From Duganella dendranthematis (GTDB taxonomy: Bacteria; Pseudomonadota; Gammaproteobacteria; Burkholderiales; Burkholderiaceae_D), in NCBI RefSeq assembly GCF_012849375.1, contig NZ_CP051684.1, forward strand, positions 2,046,001-2,110,000: a stretch of 64,000 nt of DNA, read 5' to 3'. Every line of letters begins with the position of its first letter. Positions within the stretch are counted from its first letter, which is position 1. This document shows positions 1-8,623 of this stretch, piece after piece. Below the pieces are notes generated by a model. The model saw only the letters and a program-made list of their open reading frames with translations. It was not told the DNA's origin and searched no databases. Position numbers and translations under genes: made by a program.

Positions 1-111
1 AGCTACCGCTTGGCCAAGCGCCTTCAAGTCTGATTGGGCGGAGATGACTTTGCCTCCATGAGTAGTCTTGTCTCCTAAACGAATAACCCCACATCCCTTG
101 CTGTCCTTCAT
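1..111 (-). CDS. PAAR-domain protein, N-terminal part only (T6SS spike tip)
   Basis: Reading leftward from an ATG at 109-111, 37 codons stay open to the window edge, so only the N-terminus is present. It begins MKDSKGCGVIRLGDKTTHGG and continues KVISAQSD. The RLGDKTTHGGKVI stretch is the opening of a PAAR domain, whose members cap the VgrG trimer and sharpen the T6SS spike. An AAGGA Shine-Dalgarno lies six bases before the ATG. The gene follows a Tle1-like lipase, its putative immunity protein, a DUF4123 adaptor and vgrG on the same strand, so it probably supplies the tip for that VgrG. Whether a C-terminal toxin domain follows cannot be seen. The PAAR call is good; the full length is unknown. 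Confidence 0.75.
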   Translation of the reverse strand, partial: MKDSKGCGVIRLGDKTTHGGKVISAQSDLKALGQAVA

Positions 112-126
112 AGCATGTCCTTGTGT

Positions 127-1743
127 TTATCCGACATAAGGCGTATCTGAACCCCGGAATACCCGGCGATAACGCCAGTGCCCAGAGGCTTCTACGAATT
201 TCTTTCGAAAACCTGCCACAGAGTCGTGTACAAATTTGTCAAAAAATAGTGCTAGCGTAGGGGAAATTTTAGGTTGTTGTACGATACGAAATCGTAATGC
301 AGGGGCTTCCATCTCAAGATGTAACAATCCGCTCTGGGCACCGCTTCGATCAAAAAGACTAGTTCGCGCTCCCGAGACAGCTGCATAGGCTTTGGAGCCT
401 TTAATTTGTTCATCGGACTCACAGAAATACGCGTTAGCCGCTAATAAAAGAGCGCGATCCTCAGCATTCGCTTTTTGGAACTGCGCTAAATTTTTATAAT
501 TCTGTCGCTCCTGCCAAAGCCAAACAAGATAAGGAAATTCCCAGTCACCTAGCGATCTAGGAGCTTCCATTGACTCAATGAGAAATTGATCAAAAGCATT
601 TTGCAACTCACTATCAACCGCAAAAATGGCCCGATCGACTTCTGGCAATAGCCCTTTTGACAAGGGAACACCTGCACTAACCGCGCAATCAAACATATGA
701 TTTAAAGGTATTTGTGAAAGCTTCAGGGAATCACGACTGGATACACCAAGCTCGCCAGCGGCATAACCACCGCCGACATCACTGTGTGATCCAGGATAAG
801 CAAACTCTATGCAGTTGGGAGGAAGTACATTATCAATTAACACAGTATCGAGTGGGAATGCTTTTCTCAACTCATGCATGGCAATAAAGTGAACACAGTT
901 TTCAACACTAGGTAAGACTCGAAGGGTAGCGGCCGTCGCCCAGCAGGAATGGCCTCCAGTTGTTTTTCTGTTCGTTACGCCATCCATCTTCCCGACCGAG
1001 GCTACGGTATCCATCACGCCCAAAAAACGAAAGCGGACAGGTATTCCTGCCAACGATGACTTAGTCATCAAGTCGTTCATCCAGTGGCAAAAGACCCTGG
1101 CCTCGGTGGCCCCACGAGAAAATCCAAATACATCCAAAAAACACGTGCAAATCTTGGGGACCTTATTGGCTTTCATCCTTATCTGCATGTCGCGCAGACA
1201 GGTAGTTAAGAATTTTACTCGTCTAGCACCATCGTCATCGTCATCGACTAAATTTCCAAATAATCCGAATTGCTTTACCATATTTTTTTGGGCTTCAGTT
1301 GGCTCAGCGCTACATAAGGCTTTAATCCTATCTGATCCGAACATTTCTGTACCAAAGAAACTGCGGTGTATCGCATCAATGACCCGCAAAATCGCATAAA
1401 TAATCCGACCGTCTCCGCCAGTAGCGAAAGCACCTCCGTAAGCCGTCTCTTTGTACTCTCCGATTAGAGGAAAAGGAGTACCAAGGCCGGGGACATATAT
1501 CCTATAATTTCCTGTCGGCTGGTGCTCTGGGTAGGTTTGATGAAGTCTCAAAACGTTGGAGCGAGCGGATATCCCTCCGCCAGGGTTCAGGCAGTTACCA
1601 GTCCCATCAAAGAAAATACCTATCTGCACTGTCATTTCGCAGACGGAGGCAGTAGCGAGCGGCGCAGGCTGCGACGGCTTTATGGATTTAGTTGGCGCAG
1701 TTCTCGTCACACGAAATTTCACTCCAACATCTTTCATTTCCAT
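127..1743 (-). CDS. Tle1-like DUF2235 phospholipase, probable T6SS effector
   Basis: 538 aa. An N-terminal FFDGTGN motif (residues 44-50) is the hallmark of DUF2235 alpha/beta hydrolases. GFSRGA (207-212) supplies the nucleophile Ser209 in the variant elbow used by Tle1 lipases. GVMDTVAS (Asp245) and GSHSDVGGGY (His320) are good candidates for the other triad members. Known Tle1 proteins are antibacterial phospholipases delivered by VgrG or PAAR. There is no signal peptide, as expected for a T6SS cargo. It overlaps the upstream DUF3304 gene by 10 bases and lies 15 bases before the PAAR gene. The first codons read MEMKD, so Met3 is an alternative start. Base composition is noticeably AT-richer than the T6SS core genes, which suggests transferred cargo. 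Confidence 0.85.
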   Translation of the reverse strand: MEMKDVGVKFRVTRTAPTKSIKPSQPAPLATASVCEMTVQIGIFFDGTGNCLNPGGGISARSNVLRLHQTYPEHQPTGNYRIYVPGLGTPFPLIGEYKETAYGGAFATGGDGRIIYAILRVIDAIHRSFFGTEMFGSDRIKALCSAEPTEAQKNMVKQFGLFGNLVDDDDDGARRVKFLTTCLRDMQIRMKANKVPKICTCFLDVFGFSRGATEARVFCHWMNDLMTKSSLAGIPVRFRFLGVMDTVASVGKMDGVTNRKTTGGHSCWATAATLRVLPSVENCVHFIAMHELRKAFPLDTVLIDNVLPPNCIEFAYPGSHSDVGGGYAAGELGVSSRDSLKLSQIPLNHMFDCAVSAGVPLSKGLLPEVDRAIFAVDSELQNAFDQFLIESMEAPRSLGDWEFPYLVWLWQERQNYKNLAQFQKANAEDRALLLAANAYFCESDEQIKGSKAYAAVSGARTSLFDRSGAQSGLLHLEMEAPALRFRIVQQPKISPTLALFFDKFVHDSVAGFRKKFVEASGHWRYRRVFRGSDTPYVG

Positions 1744-2330
1744 GGATTGCTCCTTTTGCTTATTTCCGCTAACTCGGACGGAGAAAATATTGCCCTAATA
1801 GGCAAGCCTGCGGTCGCTAAAAGTCCGCCTTCCCTCTGGCCAAAAAGGACAGGGTGTACGGGACTACTAACTGAATACTTTGTTGACAACACGCGTACCC
1901 TACCTCGAGGAAAAAAGTGGACGTACAAATCATGTGGCTCATCGTATTGTTCAATCGGGACCTTGGCGATGTACACTCCTTTTTCTGTCACGCTTTGATA
2001 GTTTCCGGCATCTATCTCTGCACGATTTTCGCGGGTCCAATCCTCCACTCTCCATCGAACTTCCACAGCCAATCCTGGCCGCCACTTCAATGGGAGCATG
2101 GCGCAACAGACGATCGAACCACCACCGCCATCTCTACCAACGCTATCACCACCATACTTATCTACGTAAAAACTCGAAATAAGATAGCCATTCCCAAGAT
2201 GTTGCACCCCAGTGATGCCGGCTGGAGTAAAGTCAGTGCTTCTGGAGTGGTGCAGAAACTCGGTGTATCCAAACCAAAGTACGATAGCGGCGGCAGTAAC
2301 CAAGAGGACGCGAGTCAGATAGCTTTTCAT
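1734..2330 (-). CDS. DUF3304 lipase-associated protein, probable immunity protein
   Basis: 198 aa with an N-terminal hydrophobic segment (residues 5-20, TRVLLVTAAAIVLWFGY), so it is a membrane-anchored or exported protein with its bulk in the periplasm. The central GGGGSIVCCAMLPLKW and the following EVRWRVEDW match the pattern I associate with the DUF3304 family, commonly encoded beside DUF2235 lipases. The 10-base overlap with the lipase gene implies coupled translation, and placing it before the effector would protect the producer. Periplasmic localisation suits immunity against a phospholipase acting on membranes. The family assignment is fairly firm; the immunity role is inferred from context. 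Confidence 0.7.
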   Translation of the reverse strand: MKSYLTRVLLVTAAAIVLWFGYTEFLHHSRSTDFTPAGITGVQHLGNGYLISSFYVDKYGGDSVGRDGGGGSIVCCAMLPLKWRPGLAVEVRWRVEDWTRENRAEIDAGNYQSVTEKGVYIAKVPIEQYDEPHDLYVHFFPRGRVRVLSTKYSVSSPVHPVLFGQREGGLLATAGLPIRAIFSPSELAEISKRSNPWK

Positions 2331-2333
2331 GAC

Positions 2334-3143
2334 TCAGCTACCACTTAGATGGGGCATAGCTATGCGGTGCAACTGCTTACGACGCTGGGCAGGATCTTGT
2401 TGCGCAAGCACCTCATCCAGCGCAACATGCTTTAGAAGCAATCCATCTGTATCGAACACGTCGCGAGCGAATAGCAGCAAATCCGTATCCTCTTTATGTC
2501 CCGCAGAGAGCCATTTCTGAAGTGCGTGATTAGCTTGTTCGTAGGCTGTTAAACTTAAATACTCAGACGGCCTTCCCGGCCGCATCTTTCGCAAGTTCGA
2601 GAGCAGCTGATCCGTCCTCATGGCATTCTCTAAGGCCGCGATTTGATCGTTACGCAGAATTAGAGGGTGCCTATATTCAGCATCTTTTTTAGAGACTGAC
2701 AGCGACATCAGTTTTCCATCGCGGCCATGAATCTGCCAGCGCTTGAATGGGCCTACAATCGATGACCATTGCTCCGCTGTCATGGTGACAAATAATGAGG
2801 GCAATACTGCGCAGTCAGCAAATCGTAAAGTCAGTTCGATGCCATTCTCAGTTTTCACGTAAATAAATTCTCTAAGATGGCTATGAAGCTCGGCTAAACT
2901 TAGGTCTGTCTCGATAAATGAAACGCCCAACTGCGGGCGCTGCGCATTGACCAAATCCATGACTACATCGAGACGATCACATACTAACGCGCGCTCAATA
3001 TCGATCAAGATCGGGCTAACTGCTATTGCCTCGCGCTCATACAACACGGCAACCCAGCTAAGTTTGCGCCGCTTCCTGGTCCAAGGTTTGTCGGCTGGAT
3101 AACCAATCAATGTCGTATCGATCAAGATATAAGTCGAGGCCAT
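2334..3143 (-). CDS. DUF4123 T6SS effector adaptor/chaperone
   Basis: 269 aa. Features typical of DUF4123 are an N-terminal YILIDTTLI strand, a central LRFADCAVLPSLFVTMTAEQW segment (about residues 106-126; usual form LRFxDPRVLPxLLxxLxxEQ) and GPFKRWQIHGRDG. DUF4123 proteins (Tap/TEC) bind an effector and load it on its cognate VgrG. It sits two bases after vgrG and three bases before the immunity-lipase pair, exactly the usual order. The DP of the family motif is DC here. Composition is AT-rich like the cargo genes. Confidence 0.8.
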   Translation of the reverse strand: MASTYILIDTTLIGYPADKPWTRKRRKLSWVAVLYEREAIAVSPILIDIERALVCDRLDVVMDLVNAQRPQLGVSFIETDLSLAELHSHLREFIYVKTENGIELTLRFADCAVLPSLFVTMTAEQWSSIVGPFKRWQIHGRDGKLMSLSVSKKDAEYRHPLILRNDQIAALENAMRTDQLLSNLRKMRPGRPSEYLSLTAYEQANHALQKWLSAGHKEDTDLLLFARDVFDTDGLLLKHVALDEVLAQQDPAQRRKQLHRIAMPHLSGS

Positions 3144-3145
3144 GA

Positions 3146-5779
3146 TCAGCTCCCAGATTTAGCTAATGCGCTATGAGCATCGGCGGCAATTAACAAGCAT
3201 GGCACGCAGACTTTGTGTGGCGACTTGTCGCCATCAAATGTGATGTTGCGGCTTTGACCGGGGAAGGTCTGATGATCTGCGGCGTACATTTCATGTTTCC
3301 CTGCGGTGTAGCCCTTGATGCCGCTAGCGCTAAGCTCTAATTCAGTACCACCGCCATTGATGCGTACTCCCTTCTTCGCTTTGATGGTAATCCAGTCGGT
3401 GTTACTGATGATCTCTACCACTTTTTTTGCCAGCACCTGTAATTGATCGTCCTGAGCGTTCAATGCTATCTTGCCACTGGCTGCAGTCAATCTGATACCG
3501 CCCTCATTCGCAAACAGGCTCATCTCCTGCACCGAGCGTATTGACGCTGTTTCGCCTGATGCAATAGATGTGGTGGTAACGCTAGCTATGTCTACCGTTG
3601 TCGCGGCTCCGATGGCGATACTACGGGCACTCGTGCAAATTAAACCCGCAGGACCACTAAGCGCAACAATGGGAGCGCCACTATCATCGAGGTTTTTAAG
3701 CTTTTCAATCAGCTCAAAAAGATCTTTGCTCGGGGCCTTGTCGCCGGCATGTTGCTCCGCCCGCTCGCCTAGTTGCCTGACTAAATTTTGTAGGCCTTCT
3801 GCAATGCGAATCAGCTCAGACCGTTCCAGATGTTTTCCTTTCTCGGCATCACCAGACTCTGCGGTGATCAAGACGCCCTGCTGCCCGCGCACAGCGACAC
3901 TCATGTCACTGCGCAGTTCAGCGCCTGCTCCTCGCTGCTCACCGTGCCCGTCTGCCCTAGGCTGGGGCAACCAGCCCAGGTTAAGTTGACTGGCTCCATG
4001 GTCACTCGCCAGTTGCGCGCTGATTTGACCTTCAGTGTCATCCAGCCTTAATTGGTTTGCTCGACCACCGTTAATTTCGCGACTCTTGATTCCAGAGAGG
4101 TAGCGGTTCCCCGGTAAGTCGCCTGCACTACTCAGTGCAGCTGGGGCACCACCTTGGTTGTAGAGTTGGGCGACGATCACCGGCTTGTCCGGGTCACCGC
4201 CGAGGAAGGTAACTAACACTTCTGAACCAACGCGGGGCAAGCCGATCGTGCCGCATTGTTGCTGCGCGCCGGGACCGTTGCCTGCCCAGTTAGAGGCGAC
4301 ACGCACCCAAGCGGAGTCGGTGGTGGTATCTGATGCGCCGGCACCGGCGGCTTCTTCGTGGTCTTCTGGGCGGGTGCCGGGGAAGCGGATTTTTACGCGG
4401 CCTAGTTGGTCGCAGTGGACCTCCTCACCTTTCGGACCGACCACGATGGCACTTTGCATTTGCGCTTGTGGCACGTCCACGCGGGTGTCGAATGCAGGGA
4501 CGATGGTCACGCCTCGGCGCACAGCGGTGAACTGGATGTGCATGCGCAGAGGGCCGCTGGCCACCTTGTCCGCCGCATCGCGCTGCATTTGCACATCGCT
4601 GGCGCCGTGCATCCAGCGGCTACGGGCGAACAGGCGTTCCACACGCGTGGCTAATGCTTTCGGCAGGTTGTTCTGCGCCGTCACCTGTAAATCGGTGACG
4701 ATGAAGTCGCGTTCCGCAGGGTCGTGTTGGTCCACTTCCGGATGCTCGGCCAGCGTGAAGTATTCACCAGCGCACAGATCCCGCACGCTGCCTTCGCCGT
4801 GGAAGCATTTGGATTCGTAGTCATGCCGTTTCATGCGCAGCTGACCGAGGTTGAACAAGTCTTCGTTGTCGTCGCCTGCGTGTGGCGGCAGGATCTGATA
4901 GTCGTCCAGCGTGGCGGCCAGCTCGTTGCCGTTGACGCCTTGGTTGTTGCTGCTGTTAGTCGACACCAGCATGAAGTCCCTGCCCTGCGGATTCATGTAA
5001 TCCCAGCTATGCCGCGTGACCGTGCCGGGCTGCAGGCTGCGCACCGCGCTCCAGGCGGTGATGGTGTCGCGTTCTTCGGTAGCGGCGTCGCGGTGGTAGC
5101 GAATGGTGCCGGCGGCGTTCTGACGCAGGCTGTCGGCATTGTTGAACAACACCAGCGTGTGCATCATCTCGCCGGCCCGGATGTACCAGCCGATGCCGCG
5201 CCGTTTGAGCAGGCGGCGGATAAAGGCCGCATCCGACTCGTTGTGCTGCATGGTGAATTCGCGCTTGGGATAGGTACGCAGGTCGAAGGCCTCATCCTTC
5301 TCGTGGTTGAAGCAGATACCGAGCACTGGGCTTTTCTGCCGCCATTCATCGAGGATGCGCTGGACGATCTCTACTTCGTCCATATTGCGGAACACGCGGG
5401 TGTTGGTGCGCTTTTCCAGTATCGCCAGCGCATCGCGCAGCACCAGCTGGTAGCTGGCCAGGCCGCCATCGCTGTCGCCCGAACTGGCTTCGGTGACGAT
5501 GCCGCACACGCTGCGCAAGTCGCCGCGATCGGTGACGAAATCCAGTTGGGCCGCCACAGCGATCATCTTCTTCAGCGGTAGTTGCGCATTGGCCGATACG
5601 CACAGCACGCGGTATTCAATCCCGCCGCAGATGCTCTCCGACCCAAACACGCGCTGCGGCAGCAGCATGTCGTCATTGAATCCGCCGGGTAGGTCTAACC
5701 GCAGCCGCAACGGCCGGTTATCGGTGACCAGCTCCTTGGCCGCCGTCATGAAGCTGAAAAAATCGCTGTCGCTTTCCAC
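3146..5779 (-). CDS. vgrG: type VI secretion tip protein VgrG (TssI)
   Basis: 877 aa. The N-terminal half is the gp27-like base (residues 1-380, including the FTMQHNESDAAFIRRLLKRRG segment). It is followed by a gp5-like OB fold (HCDQLGRVKIRFPG, then SDTTTDSAWVRVASNWAGNG and GLPRVGSEVLVTFLGGDPDKP) and a C-terminal DUF2345-type beta-helix extension (about 640-840). VgrG trimers form the puncturing spike loaded with effectors. The last part (ITFDGDKSPHKVCVPCLLIAAD) is a variable tail that may serve the adjacent cargo. DNA is GC-rich over the core and turns clearly AT-richer toward the 3' end, left of about 4,080, suggesting a recombined tail. Eleven-residue-scale overlaps are absent: the stop of tssG lies nine bases upstream. 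Confidence 0.95.
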   Translation of the reverse strand: MESDSDFFSFMTAAKELVTDNRPLRLRLDLPGGFNDDMLLPQRVFGSESICGGIEYRVLCVSANAQLPLKKMIAVAAQLDFVTDRGDLRSVCGIVTEASSGDSDGGLASYQLVLRDALAILEKRTNTRVFRNMDEVEIVQRILDEWRQKSPVLGICFNHEKDEAFDLRTYPKREFTMQHNESDAAFIRRLLKRRGIGWYIRAGEMMHTLVLFNNADSLRQNAAGTIRYHRDAATEERDTITAWSAVRSLQPGTVTRHSWDYMNPQGRDFMLVSTNSSNNQGVNGNELAATLDDYQILPPHAGDDNEDLFNLGQLRMKRHDYESKCFHGEGSVRDLCAGEYFTLAEHPEVDQHDPAERDFIVTDLQVTAQNNLPKALATRVERLFARSRWMHGASDVQMQRDAADKVASGPLRMHIQFTAVRRGVTIVPAFDTRVDVPQAQMQSAIVVGPKGEEVHCDQLGRVKIRFPGTRPEDHEEAAGAGASDTTTDSAWVRVASNWAGNGPGAQQQCGTIGLPRVGSEVLVTFLGGDPDKPVIVAQLYNQGGAPAALSSAGDLPGNRYLSGIKSREINGGRANQLRLDDTEGQISAQLASDHGASQLNLGWLPQPRADGHGEQRGAGAELRSDMSVAVRGQQGVLITAESGDAEKGKHLERSELIRIAEGLQNLVRQLGERAEQHAGDKAPSKDLFELIEKLKNLDDSGAPIVALSGPAGLICTSARSIAIGAATTVDIASVTTTSIASGETASIRSVQEMSLFANEGGIRLTAASGKIALNAQDDQLQVLAKKVVEIISNTDWITIKAKKGVRINGGGTELELSASGIKGYTAGKHEMYAADHQTFPGQSRNITFDGDKSPHKVCVPCLLIAADAHSALAKSGS

Positions 5780-5788
5780 AGTCGCTCC

Positions 5789-6727
5789 TTAGGTATGCAG
5801 CAGATACATCAACTCATCGTGATCCTGCGTGGCGGGTCGGCTCAGCAGCCTGGCGTTCACGCCCAAGCGGCTATTGGCGTCAAGCCGCACGCCGCGCATG
5901 TCCTGTGCATGCTGGATCAGATGCACTTCCCACGTCATGCCCACGCCGCAGTGCAGTTCCAGCATCGCTTGCAGGTGCCGCGCGCTGGTGTGACCGGGCA
6001 GGAAGCGCTCGTAGCGGGTCTTGTCCAGCGGCCCGATATGCAGACGGACGCGCGCATCGCAGTTATAGATGCGGCCACCGAGCATCACGCCACCGCCCAG
6101 ATCCACATTCGCGCGCCCCAACTGCGCCTGGTCGCCGGCCGGCAGCGCGCTCCATCGGCCGACCAGCTGCTCCACCGCGACCGGCACGCCGAAGTATTCC
6201 GTGTACATCCCGGCCAGCAGCGGGGCAGACAGCGCGCGGCTGCGTATCTGCATCGCGTAGAAGGCCAGCGTTTCGCGGTCGACGATTTCGTCGCTGATCT
6301 GTTTTCCGGCTAGCGCATTCAGCATGTCGAGGAATTCATCTTCCATGCATTCCGGCCGCCGCCGCGTCCACGCCTGATACAGCATCTGCACCGGCCGATG
6401 CAACAGCAGATCCAGAAACGCCCGTGGCCCGCCGTCGTTGTGATCCTTCTCGTGCCGCGCGATGCGCTCCGAGTAGTGCAGCGGCAGCACGCCCTGGTTG
6501 CCCAGTATGCCGATGAAGGCCTGCGTAATCCGCACACCATCGTCATCGGCGCTGATGTTCTCGATATCGCTCGGCGCGAAGCGCATCGCCAGCCGGTTGC
6601 GGAAGCGCGCGCTGCCCGGCCGCCATTGCTCCACCAGCCGCACCGCCTGGAAGAAGGCGTAGCACTGCGGCGTAGCCAGCAGCTGGCCGATCACGCCAGC
6701 GTCAATGCGCCGTTGCGAGGTGGGCAT
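5789..6727 (-). CDS. tssG: type VI secretion baseplate subunit TssG
   Basis: 312 aa of the TssG/ImpH/VasB family: a helical N-terminus (YAFFQAVRLVEQW), IENISADDDGVRITQAFIGILGNQGVLPLHYSERI, and a C-terminal LGGRIYNCDARVRLHIGPL region. With TssF it builds the wedge of the T6SS baseplate around the VgrG hub. Length is normal for the family. The start overlaps the end of tssF by 37 bases in another frame, so the pair is probably co-translated. It is followed nine bases later by vgrG. Confidence 0.93.
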   Translation of the reverse strand: MPTSQRRIDAGVIGQLLATPQCYAFFQAVRLVEQWRPGSARFRNRLAMRFAPSDIENISADDDGVRITQAFIGILGNQGVLPLHYSERIARHEKDHNDGGPRAFLDLLLHRPVQMLYQAWTRRRPECMEDEFLDMLNALAGKQISDEIVDRETLAFYAMQIRSRALSAPLLAGMYTEYFGVPVAVEQLVGRWSALPAGDQAQLGRANVDLGGGVMLGGRIYNCDARVRLHIGPLDKTRYERFLPGHTSARHLQAMLELHCGVGMTWEVHLIQHAQDMRGVRLDANSRLGVNARLLSRPATQDHDELMYLLHT

Positions 6728-8535
6728 CGCAGCAACTCCTTTCCGCTCACGTGCGACAGCACCACCAGTCGCGTAAAGCTGTTCAGATGCACATGCAGCG
6801 CAAACAGCTGGTCCAGAATCTGCGCGAAGGCGTGAATGCCCACGCCCGCATACGCTTCTTCATCCAGCGACACATGCACTTCGATCCCGCGCAGGTACGC
6901 ATTGCCCTGCGCCTGCCGTATCCACGCCGTGGCGGGATGATGCGATAGCGCCGTCACGCCATCGATCAGCCGATGCGATACGCTGCTGTCCTGCTGCGCG
7001 TAAAGTCGCAGCATGGCGGTCAGCGCCGGCAGACCTTCCTGCGTCAGCGATCGGTGGTTCAGCGCCAGATGCGCGATCAGTCCCCATTGACGGCGCGCGT
7101 CATTCGCCAGGCGATACGACAAAGTCGGCCGCTGCAGCAGGCGGATGGGGAGGTTGCCGATGGCGCTTTCGGTATTCAGGTCTCCGCTGGCGCGGCCGTA
7201 TTGCAGGCCATGCGGCAGATCGCGGTTGGTGCAGGTGAGGCGCACGGAGGCCGTGCCGTCGTCCGCCTGCACGGGCGAGAAGTCGCGGTCAACGAGTGTG
7301 AGCGAATATTCGTGGCCCGCCGCCATCAGCTCTTCGCGCTGCGCCAGCCAGTAGTGGCCCTTGCGGCTTTCCGCCTCGCCGTGGCGCAGCGAGTAGTAGG
7401 GAAAGAAGTCGGTCACCGCGTTGCCATCTTCGGTCTTGCGCACCACCTGCACGCTGTCGATGCTGTAGATGTCGCAAGCGCTGCCCGTTATGCCATCCAC
7501 CATCAGCGGATAGCTGCTAGCCGTGTGGGTGATGCGGATCGGCGTGGCAGGCTGGGAGAACAGGTTGATGACAGGTGTGCAGCTCAGTAGCAGGTTGTCC
7601 GCGCTTAGTGTGCGGAGGATGCGGGCGGATGGCGTGTCCGGACGCACGTCGCGCAGCAGCAGGCGCAATGTCAGCTCGGTGCAGCCTTCCGGTGCGGCGG
7701 AGGTCAGCGCAGCAAGGTCGATGTCGACGAAGTCGAACTTTTCGGGGAAGGCAAAGTATTCGCTCAGCAGCCGGTAGGCAGCATGTTCGGATGGAGCGGC
7801 CGGCAGCAGTGCTTCTTCGGCGGCCAGGCCGACGGGAGTGAGGGGCACGCGGTTCAACATGCGCCAATGGCCGTCCGCTGCCACGCAGGCGCAGGCGGTA
7901 TGCATGAACATGGCGTCACGCAGGCTGGCGCGCAGCGAGGCTTCACCGTCGAGGTACACGCGCAACGTGGCGACGTCCAGCGCCGCCAGTGCGCGCCCGG
8001 CGGCAGTGCTGGCGATGCGGATGCTGATGGCGCAGCCGGCGCCCGGAGGTAGCGGCAAGCTGGCAGGAATCTGCGGATATGGTTCAAAGCCCGCCGCGCT
8101 GATGGTGACCGGCGCCAGCGTCACATCGTAGACGGTGCGGAAGCGGCACAGCAACGCGCCCTGCCCCAGCGATTTCATCGCCGCGCCGCGCGGCAGTACG
8201 CTGGTGGTGCTGACTTCATTGGCCCTGGCGCCGCTGTAGTCGATGCGAGCGATGGAACAGGAAGGAATCGGCCGCAGATAGTGCGGATACAGCATGCCAA
8301 GCAGCGCATCGGTGAAGAAAGAGTAGCCGTCATCCAGCAGCTTCCCCACGCGCGCGTTGAGGAAGGCGGAGGCCTGGATCAGCCGTTCCACATGGGGATC
8401 GGCGCAGCTTTCGCCGCGCACCTGCAGGCTGCCCGCCAGCTTGGGATAGCGCCCCGCAAACTCGGCGCCGGCGCGCCGCAGCATGCTTAATTCGCGTTCG
8501 TAGTAGGGCAGCAGTTTTTCCATCGTGACGTCCAT
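6691..8535 (-). CDS. tssF: type VI secretion baseplate subunit TssF
   Basis: 614 aa TssF/ImpG/VasA. The start MEKLLPYYERELSMLRRAGAEFAGRYPKLAGSL is very characteristic, as are VERLIQASAFLNARVGKLLDDGY and the SRKGHYWLAQRE segment. It is a structural baseplate wedge protein in the cytoplasm. MDVT precedes MEKLL, so Met1 or Met5 could initiate. In most T6SS loci tssE lies directly upstream of tssF; here an unrelated SNF2 helicase lies upstream, so tssF begins the transcription unit and the rest of the T6SS core must be elsewhere. Confidence 0.95.
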   Translation of the reverse strand: MDVTMEKLLPYYERELSMLRRAGAEFAGRYPKLAGSLQVRGESCADPHVERLIQASAFLNARVGKLLDDGYSFFTDALLGMLYPHYLRPIPSCSIARIDYSGARANEVSTTSVLPRGAAMKSLGQGALLCRFRTVYDVTLAPVTISAAGFEPYPQIPASLPLPPGAGCAISIRIASTAAGRALAALDVATLRVYLDGEASLRASLRDAMFMHTACACVAADGHWRMLNRVPLTPVGLAAEEALLPAAPSEHAAYRLLSEYFAFPEKFDFVDIDLAALTSAAPEGCTELTLRLLLRDVRPDTPSARILRTLSADNLLLSCTPVINLFSQPATPIRITHTASSYPLMVDGITGSACDIYSIDSVQVVRKTEDGNAVTDFFPYYSLRHGEAESRKGHYWLAQREELMAAGHEYSLTLVDRDFSPVQADDGTASVRLTCTNRDLPHGLQYGRASGDLNTESAIGNLPIRLLQRPTLSYRLANDARRQWGLIAHLALNHRSLTQEGLPALTAMLRLYAQQDSSVSHRLIDGVTALSHHPATAWIRQAQGNAYLRGIEVHVSLDEEAYAGVGIHAFAQILDQLFALHVHLNSFTRLVVLSHVSGKELLRCPPRNGALTLA

Positions 8536-8623
8536 CGCAAGATGGGCGCCCGACCATCCGGACTGCCCAGGTTGCCGATCATGTCACGGGGCGAATCCGT
8601 TCTCCTTGAGAAAACACAAGCCG

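Noticed and set aside
4185-5581. Plus-strand open frames opposite vgrG
   Set aside because: Shadows of vgrG: no ribosome sites or recognisable domains, and the antisense strand matches VgrG along its whole length.
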